Of a stretch of 9,139 bases of DNA, positions 5,891 through 9,139 are shown piece after piece. The DNA comes from an uncultured Eubacteriales bacterium (GTDB lineage Bacteria > Bacillota > Clostridia > Oscillospirales > Oscillospiraceae). The translations under genes and the position numbers were made by a program. The DNA is taken from assembly GCA_905201305.1 (NCBI GenBank), contig CAJKNS010000085.1, positions 1 to 9,139 of the forward strand, in the 5' to 3' direction. The notes below the pieces were generated by a model that made no database searches, was not told where the DNA came from, and saw nothing but the letters and a program-made list of their open reading frames with translations. How positions within the stretch are numbered: the first letter of the stretch is position 1; each line of letters opens with the position of its first letter.

Positions 5891-5914
5891 GACGGATTTT
5901 TGTGGACGAATTTG
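5891..5914 (+). promoter_or_regulatory. Candidate regulator sites upstream of the solute-binding protein
   Basis: GACGGATTT (5891-5899) and GACGAATTT (5905-5913) are a near-identical direct repeat, 14 bp apart. They lie about 30-50 bases upstream of the best -10 candidate (TATCAT, 5942-5947), whose -35 region is poor. Their ACGRATNT core matches the core of the repeats at the reductase promoter, again oriented with the direction of transcription. This suggests activator binding, but the motif is short. Confidence 0.35.
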
Positions 5915-5980
5915 ATGATGTTATCCGGCGGGCGAACGTGTTATCATGGGGATATGAAAATTTCACAAGGAGGAATACCT

Positions 5981-7759
5981 ATGAAAACTAAGCTGTGCGC
6001 ACTGCTGCTGAGCTTGGCGATGGTGTTGGCAGCGCTGACCGGCTGCGGCGCCAAGAATGAATCCGCAGCTGCCAGTGCATCGGCACCCAAGGAAAACGCA
6101 CCGGTATCTGCGCAGGAAACTGAGCAAGCCCCCCAGGAGCCCATTGCTGAGACATCTGCGGAGGAGACTTCCGCTGCGGAAGCTGCACCTCAGGAGGAAG
6201 GCATCAGCAAGTATGTCACCCCTTCCAACATTGAGGAACTGATTGCAGGTCGTCCCAGCGTGGAGCTGCCCATTGCCGACGAGGGCACTACCTTCACCTT
6301 CTGGACCGGCTCCCCTGCCATGGACGCTACTATTACCGGCTGGAACGATTCCACTGCAGTACAGGAGCTGGAAAAGCGCACCGGCGTTCATATCGACTAC
6401 ATCGAGGTGGCGCCTCCTGCACAGAGCGAGAGCCTGAACCTGATGTTTGCATCCGGCGATTTTCCGGATATTCTCAACTACGCCATTACCGGCACCTATT
6501 CTATCCCCTATCTCATTGAAAACGAGATCGTCATCGATCTTCAGGACATGATGGACGAGTATGCGCCCTCTTATACCGCGCTGATGGATGCAGATCCTGC
6601 GCTCTATCTGGCAACCGTAGACGACGAGGGGCAGATCGGCGGTCTGGCGGGCTATCGCTATAATTCCTTTACCACCACCGGCGCCATTGTACGTTCCGAC
6701 TGGGTGGAGAAGGTTGGCATGACCACCTCCGAGCTTACCACCATCGACGATTATCATGATTTTCTGGCAGCGGTCAAGGATCAGGGACTGTGCGAGTATC
6801 CCATGCCCCTGCGCTATGACGCCTCCATCACCGGCAGCCCCTTTCTGGCAGCCATGGGCGGCTATGCAGGTCCCGCTGCGGAGTCCTCTCCCCAGAGCTT
6901 CTACTATGACGACAACGGCGAGCTGGTTTACAGCTTCACCACCGACACCTATAAGCAGTATCTGTCCCTGATGGCGGACTGGTACAAGGAGGGGCTGATT
7001 ACCCGCGATCTCCTGAACTCAGATATGCTGGATTCCTCTGCCATTACCTCCGGCTCCTATGCGGTGTTCTGGCAGGATTGCCAGTTCATGAGCATGTGGA
7101 CCGAGTCCGGCAAGGTAAACGATCCCGACTATGCTCTGGAGGGTATTTCCGAGCCCCTGGTAGAGGCGGGGCAGACGGTTGGTCACGGCGATATCACCAC
7201 CATTGCAATCAACCTGATGATCTGCACCTCCTGCAAGGACCCCGAGACGGCGCTGGAGTGGCTGGACTATCACTTCTCCGAGGACGGCTCTATCCTCTGC
7301 CAGTACGGCATTGAGGGCGAGGGCCTGGAATATAAGGACGGCAAGCCCAATTACTCCGATCTGATCTCCAATAACCCCGAGGGGCTTTCCACCGACAATG
7401 CCCTGAACGCCTATGCCATCAACATGAACATGTTTGCTTCCAACGGAACAACTCTGCGTGAGGCATACGACGAGGTACAGCAGCAGGCGCTGAACGCTTG
7501 GAACGACAAGCGCGAGGTTACCAAGAGCTCCTTTACCAACCTCTTTACGCTGGACGCCGACGAGACTGCCACCGTACAGCGCTACTATGCGGATATCTCC
7601 ACCTATGTCGCAGAGCAGGTGGGCAAGTTCCTCATTGGCGAGGCAGATATCGACGAAAACTGGGATACCTTTGTGGAAACCATCGAGTCCATGGGCATTG
7701 ACGAGGTCATCAACGCTTATACCACCGCAGGCGAGCGGTACTTCGGACGTTTGGCTTGA
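5981..7759 (+). CDS. Large extracellular solute-binding lipoprotein (family 1, LplA-like)
   Basis: The 592-residue product is a lipid-anchored ABC-type solute-binding protein that should capture a ligand outside the cell. The signal peptide MKTKLCALLLSLAMVLAALTGC has lipobox LTGC with C22 lipidated. An Ala/Glu/Ser/Pro-rich linker follows (about 24-72), then the bilobed domain. It shows the usual family 1 features: FTFWTG near 104-109, VQELEKRTGVHIDYIEV, LNLMFASGDFPDI, and the C-terminal pattern FLIGEADIDENWDTFVETI. The length (about 520-590) suits the LplA/YtcQ type linked to complex carbohydrates, but ligand specificity is not readable. AAGGAGG (5967-5973) lies seven bases before ATG; the in-frame extension to 5732 overlaps the regulator and is rejected. 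A terminator follows at once and no permease or ATPase is adjacent, so it is an orphan. It is divergent from the AraC-family gene. Confidence 0.92.
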   Translation: MKTKLCALLLSLAMVLAALTGCGAKNESAAASASAPKENAPVSAQETEQAPQEPIAETSAEETSAAEAAPQEEGISKYVTPSNIEELIAGRPSVELPIADEGTTFTFWTGSPAMDATITGWNDSTAVQELEKRTGVHIDYIEVAPPAQSESLNLMFASGDFPDILNYAITGTYSIPYLIENEIVIDLQDMMDEYAPSYTALMDADPALYLATVDDEGQIGGLAGYRYNSFTTTGAIVRSDWVEKVGMTTSELTTIDDYHDFLAAVKDQGLCEYPMPLRYDASITGSPFLAAMGGYAGPAAESSPQSFYYDDNGELVYSFTTDTYKQYLSLMADWYKEGLITRDLLNSDMLDSSAITSGSYAVFWQDCQFMSMWTESGKVNDPDYALEGISEPLVEAGQTVGHGDITTIAINLMICTSCKDPETALEWLDYHFSEDGSILCQYGIEGEGLEYKDGKPNYSDLISNNPEGLSTDNALNAYAINMNMFASNGTTLREAYDEVQQQALNAWNDKREVTKSSFTNLFTLDADETATVQRYYADISTYVAEQVGKFLIGEADIDENWDTFVETIESMGIDEVINAYTTAGERYFGRLA

Positions 7760-7799
7760 TTCCAGAATACCTTTCTCCTCAATAATATGAATAGAAAAG

Positions 7800-7829
7800 T
7801 AGCAGCTCCAATTGGGGCTGCTATTTTTT
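7800..7829 (+). terminator. Intrinsic terminator of the solute-binding protein gene
   Basis: AGCAGCTCC (7801-7809) pairs with GGGGCTGCT (7814-7822) around AATT, with one G:T pair and an extra T:A pair at the base. It is followed by six T (7824-7829). It closes the solute-binding gene as a single-gene transcript. Confidence 0.88.
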
Positions 7830-7840
7830 CAAATTTCATG

Positions 7841-7869
7841 TTGACAAGCTTTCTTGTCAGTTCTATACT
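7841..7869 (+). promoter_or_regulatory. Promoter of the XRE regulator / membrane protein pair
   Basis: TTGACA (7841-7846) and TATACT (7864-7869) are spaced by exactly 17 bases. The predicted start site is near 7876. Two operators overlap this promoter. Confidence 0.88.
7842..7859 (+). promoter_or_regulatory. Operator 1, TGACAA-N6-TTGTCA
   Basis: A perfect inverted repeat (7842-7847 with 7854-7859) covers the -35 box and the promoter spacer. The innermost spacer bases extend it to TGACAAG/CTTGTCA. A dimeric repressor bound here would exclude RNA polymerase. The likeliest binder is the XRE protein encoded downstream. Confidence 0.75.
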
Positions 7870-7874
7870 AATAA

Positions 7875-7892
7875 TGACAAATAAAGTTGTCA
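7875..7892 (+). promoter_or_regulatory. Operator 2, TGACAA-N6-TTGTCA
   Basis: Both half-sites and the N6 spacing are identical to operator 1, and it lies 33 bp downstream (about three helical turns), over the predicted start site. Same-face spacing favours cooperative repressor binding. Confidence 0.75.
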
Positions 7893-7914
7893 AAATAAAA
7901 AGAATCCATGTCAA

Positions 7915-7920
7915 AGGAGG
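7915..7920 (+). promoter_or_regulatory. Ribosome site that fixes the GTG start at 7929
   Basis: AGGAGG lies eight bases before GTG at 7929. The in-frame ATG at 7908 is upstream of this site and has no ribosome site of its own, so GTG is the start. Confidence 0.8.
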
Positions 7921-7928
7921 CGGAGTGT

Positions 7929-8156
7929 GTGCCGCTGAAGAATCATCTCAAGGAGTATCGCGCCCGGCTGGGGGTCAACCAGCAGCAAATGGGCGCTCTG
8001 GTAGGAACCTCACGGCAGACCATCAGTCAGATCGAACGAGGCGACTATTCCCCGTCCGTGACCCTTGCGCTCAAGCTGGCGCGGGTCTGCGGGGTTACGG
8101 TGGAGGATATTTTTGTGTATGAGGAGGATGAAGAAAATGAAAACAACAAAGCGTGA
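7929..8156 (+). CDS. Small XRE/Cro-type helix-turn-helix repressor
   Basis: The 75-residue regulator begins V(M)PLKNHLKEYRARLGVNQQQ. It is almost entirely one HTH_3 domain of the YozG-like short XRE type: the first helices, then the recognition region QQQMGALVGTSRQTISQIERG (about 18-38), the conserved DYSPSVTLALKLARVCGVTVEDIF (about 39-62), and an acidic tail EEDEENENNK. It has no ligand-binding domain. The strong promoter carries two identical palindromes, consistent with negative autoregulation. Its stop overlaps the start of the next gene by 20 bases, so the two are translationally coupled. Such small XRE genes are commonly paired with DUF2178- or DUF3169-type membrane proteins in Firmicutes, and the membrane partner may control the repressor. 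Confidence 0.9.
   Translation: MPLKNHLKEYRARLGVNQQQMGALVGTSRQTISQIERGDYSPSVTLALKLARVCGVTVEDIFVYEEDEENENNKA
8122..8127 (+). promoter_or_regulatory. Ribosome site inside the XRE gene
   Basis: AGGAGG within the 3' end of the repressor gene lies nine bases before ATG at 8137 and directly abuts the alternative ATG at 8128. It therefore selects 8137 and couples the two genes. Confidence 0.7.
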
Positions 8157-8484
8157 GGAACGGAAAATTGTCATCAAATTTGTATTGATCCTGGTGGCAA
8201 GCATGATATTGGGAGCGGTCACGTCGATTGCTGCGGCGTACATCACCCAGGATGGGCTGGTGGAGTTTGTCGGACTGGAGCAGACGATTGGCGCCGCGGT
8301 GCCATATGTGTTTGCCAATTTGATTGCTGCGGCTGCGGCGATTCTGCTGTGCCGTCGGGCAAAGCGGGATATTGACGCCTGGAACGGCGAGGACGAAAGT
8401 ATTGAGCAGGCGGAGCAGTGCCTGAACTATAGTGTGGTTCTGGCGAATTTCATGACGGTGGTGAATCCGTTTGGAGCGGCATAA
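8137..8484 (+). CDS. DUF3169-like membrane protein, probably 3'-truncated
   Basis: The 115-residue product begins MKTTKREERK, a basic cytoplasmic tail. Transmembrane helix one is about 12-37 (FVLILVASMILGAVTSIAAAYI) and helix two about 48-72 (VPYVFANLIAAAAAILLC). A charged loop RRAKRDIDAWNGEDESIEQAEQCLNY leads into the start of a third hydrophobic segment, SVVLANFMTVVNPF, which breaks off at GAA-stop. The layout and the XRE neighbour suit DUF3169 family proteins, which in my recollection are about 220-240 residues with further helices. The loss of the second half, with recombinase sequence beginning 107 bases later, suggests truncation by an inserted element; alternatively it is a naturally short relative. 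Family assignment is from pattern memory only. Function is unknown, possibly membrane sensing for the repressor. Confidence 0.65.
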   Translation: MKTTKREERKIVIKFVLILVASMILGAVTSIAAAYITQDGLVEFVGLEQTIGAAVPYVFANLIAAAAAILLCRRAKRDIDAWNGEDESIEQAEQCLNYSVVLANFMTVVNPFGAA

Positions 8485-8591
8485 ATAATATTGAATGAAT
8501 CATAAAAAGGGACTGCCTCTTAGGTGTGTCCAGTTAAGAAAACATTCTAAGGCGAGAGAGCAACGGTATAGCTTCGGCTATGCCGTTTCTT
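8485..8591. other. Probable junction between chromosome and an integrated element
   Basis: No gene is seen here. The base character changes from the GC-rich coding sequence on the left to AT-rich (AATAATATTGAATGAATC) and then to sequence next to the recombinase 3' end. The stretch AGGGACTGCCTC (about 8508-8519) followed by GGTGTGTCC gives an imperfect inverted GGAC/GTCC pairing. An attachment site could lie at about 8470-8530, but the other element end is outside the window and no core can be fixed. Confidence 0.4.
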
Positions 8592-8599
8592 TCATTTTT
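8562..8599 (+). terminator. Hairpin with TTCG loop, plus-strand terminator
   Basis: AACGGTATAGC (8562-8572) pairs with GCTATGCCGTT (8577-8587) around the tetraloop TTCG, with one T:G wobble on the plus strand. TTTCTTTCATTTTT follows. On the minus strand the wobble becomes a C/A mismatch and no T run follows, so termination should favour plus-strand transcripts. It would stop read-through from the flank into the recombinase gene. Confidence 0.65.
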
Positions 8600-9139
8600 G
8601 CCTGCTATCAAATACTTTGGACATTTCCAAAATCCCGATACCTTTGTAGTAGATATCTACCTCTTGTCTGCGGTTGATTTTGCTATGAGGATCGGTCGCT
8701 GAGTGAATGACGATCTTCTCAACGAACTCATGCAGGATACGGGGTGTCAACTCCGGGATATCGGTGTATTGGCGGACAACGGACAGAAACCTGTCAACAT
8801 CGGCACTTTTGCCTTCTACTTCTTCGATTTCCTCACGGAGTATTGCAGCCTGTGCCTGCAAACCAGCCTGTTCCACTTCATAATCGGTGGACAGCTTGTG
8901 AAAACGCTCGTCTGTCAGCTTGCCACTGATGCTGTCCTCATACAGCCGCTTGAAGATCATATCCAGTTCTGTGATACGCTTCTCACCCTCCGACAGCAGC
9001 TTGCGCTTTTTGGCAAGACCTTTATTGCGTTCCTTTACATCCATATCCATGACCATTTGAACGAAACGGTTTTCATGGCTTCTGGCGAAGGACACGATCT
9101 CCCGCAGATTTTGAAGGATCAATTCCTCCAGGATAACCG
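8592..9139 (-). CDS. Large serine recombinase, C-terminal part (TnpX/TndX type)
   Basis: The last 181 residues of a gene run off the right edge; the frame stays open to base 9139, so the TTG at 9122 is internal. The visible part begins VILEELILQNLREIVSFARSHENRFVQ. It continues as a long Lys/Glu/Leu-rich coiled coil (KERNKGLAKKRKLLSEG... to ...AAILREEIEEVE), and ends in a DUF4368-like tail (TPRILHEFVEKIVIHSATD...RRQEVDIYYKGIGIL). This arrangement is that of the C-terminal DNA-binding region of clostridial serine recombinases that move Tn4451/Tn5397-like elements. The catalytic serine domain and zinc ribbon would lie beyond the window. The enzyme would excise and integrate a circular element. 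Its 3' end close to a truncated gene places it at the element's edge. Confidence 0.88.
   Translation of the reverse strand, partial: VILEELILQNLREIVSFARSHENRFVQMVMDMDVKERNKGLAKKRKLLSEGEKRITELDMIFKRLYEDSISGKLTDERFHKLSTDYEVEQAGLQAQAAILREEIEEVEGKSADVDRFLSVVRQYTDIPELTPRILHEFVEKIVIHSATDPHSKINRRQEVDIYYKGIGILEMSKVFDSRQK

Noticed and set aside
5732..5980. N-terminal extension of the solute-binding protein
   Set aside because: It overlaps the start and promoter of the AraC-family gene. ATG at 5981 has an ideal ribosome site and begins a textbook lipoprotein signal peptide.
7908..7928. ATG at 7908 as start of the XRE regulator
   Set aside because: The ribosome site AGGAGG (7915-7920) lies downstream of it. 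GTG at 7929 is correctly spaced and gives the family's usual N-terminus.
8495..8677. 60-residue plus-strand open frame at the element junction
   Set aside because: It runs through a terminator hairpin into the antisense of the recombinase and has no ribosome site.
1..9139. CRISPR array, tRNA, rRNA or riboswitch
   Set aside because: No regularly spaced repeats, cloverleaf structures, rRNA signatures or known aptamer motifs were seen in any intergenic stretch.

Overview
The window looks like chromosome from a moderately GC-rich Clostridia member, most likely a gut Oscillospiraceae-type bacterium. This rests on the strong AGGAGG ribosome sites, TTGACA/TATAAT-type promoters, Ala/Glu/Pro-rich lipoprotein linkers, a clostridial-type Cys-rich TcdA, and a TnpX/TndX-like serine recombinase end. 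No 16S or other marker gene is present, so the taxonomy is inference.

Left part (1-2310). A 72-residue membrane protein and tcdA (tRNA t6A dehydratase) lie on the minus strand, each with its own promoter. After a shared intergenic region comes a plus-strand lipoprotein of unknown function. It has a perfect consensus promoter and a palindrome just downstream of the predicted start site. It ends at a hairpin that probably terminates both converging transcripts.

Centre (2346-7830). This is the most interesting block. A 684-residue fused flavin/iron-sulfur 'old yellow enzyme' reductase (BaiCD/BaiH/2,4-dienoyl-CoA reductase type, minus strand) lies downstream of an AraC-family regulator (minus strand). 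The regulator is divergent from a large extracellular solute-binding lipoprotein (plus strand). No ABC permease or ATPase gene accompanies the binding protein. The reductase promoter is flanked by two 12-bp direct repeats, and a related core (ACGRATNT) occurs twice upstream of the binding-protein gene in the matching orientation. My working model is a three-gene regulon: the AraC protein senses a small molecule that the lipoprotein binds outside the cell and that the reductase acts on inside. The substrate cannot be read from the sequence.

Right part (7831-9139). A small XRE-type repressor overlaps a DUF3169-like membrane protein. Their promoter carries two identical TGACAA-N6-TTGTCA operators 33 bp apart. 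The membrane protein appears cut short at about half the family length. Just beyond it, on the opposite strand, is the C-terminal end of a large serine recombinase that runs off the window. The simplest reading is that the end of an integrative element lies at about 8470-8530 and has truncated the membrane gene.

No rRNA, tRNA, CRISPR array or riboswitch was recognised.
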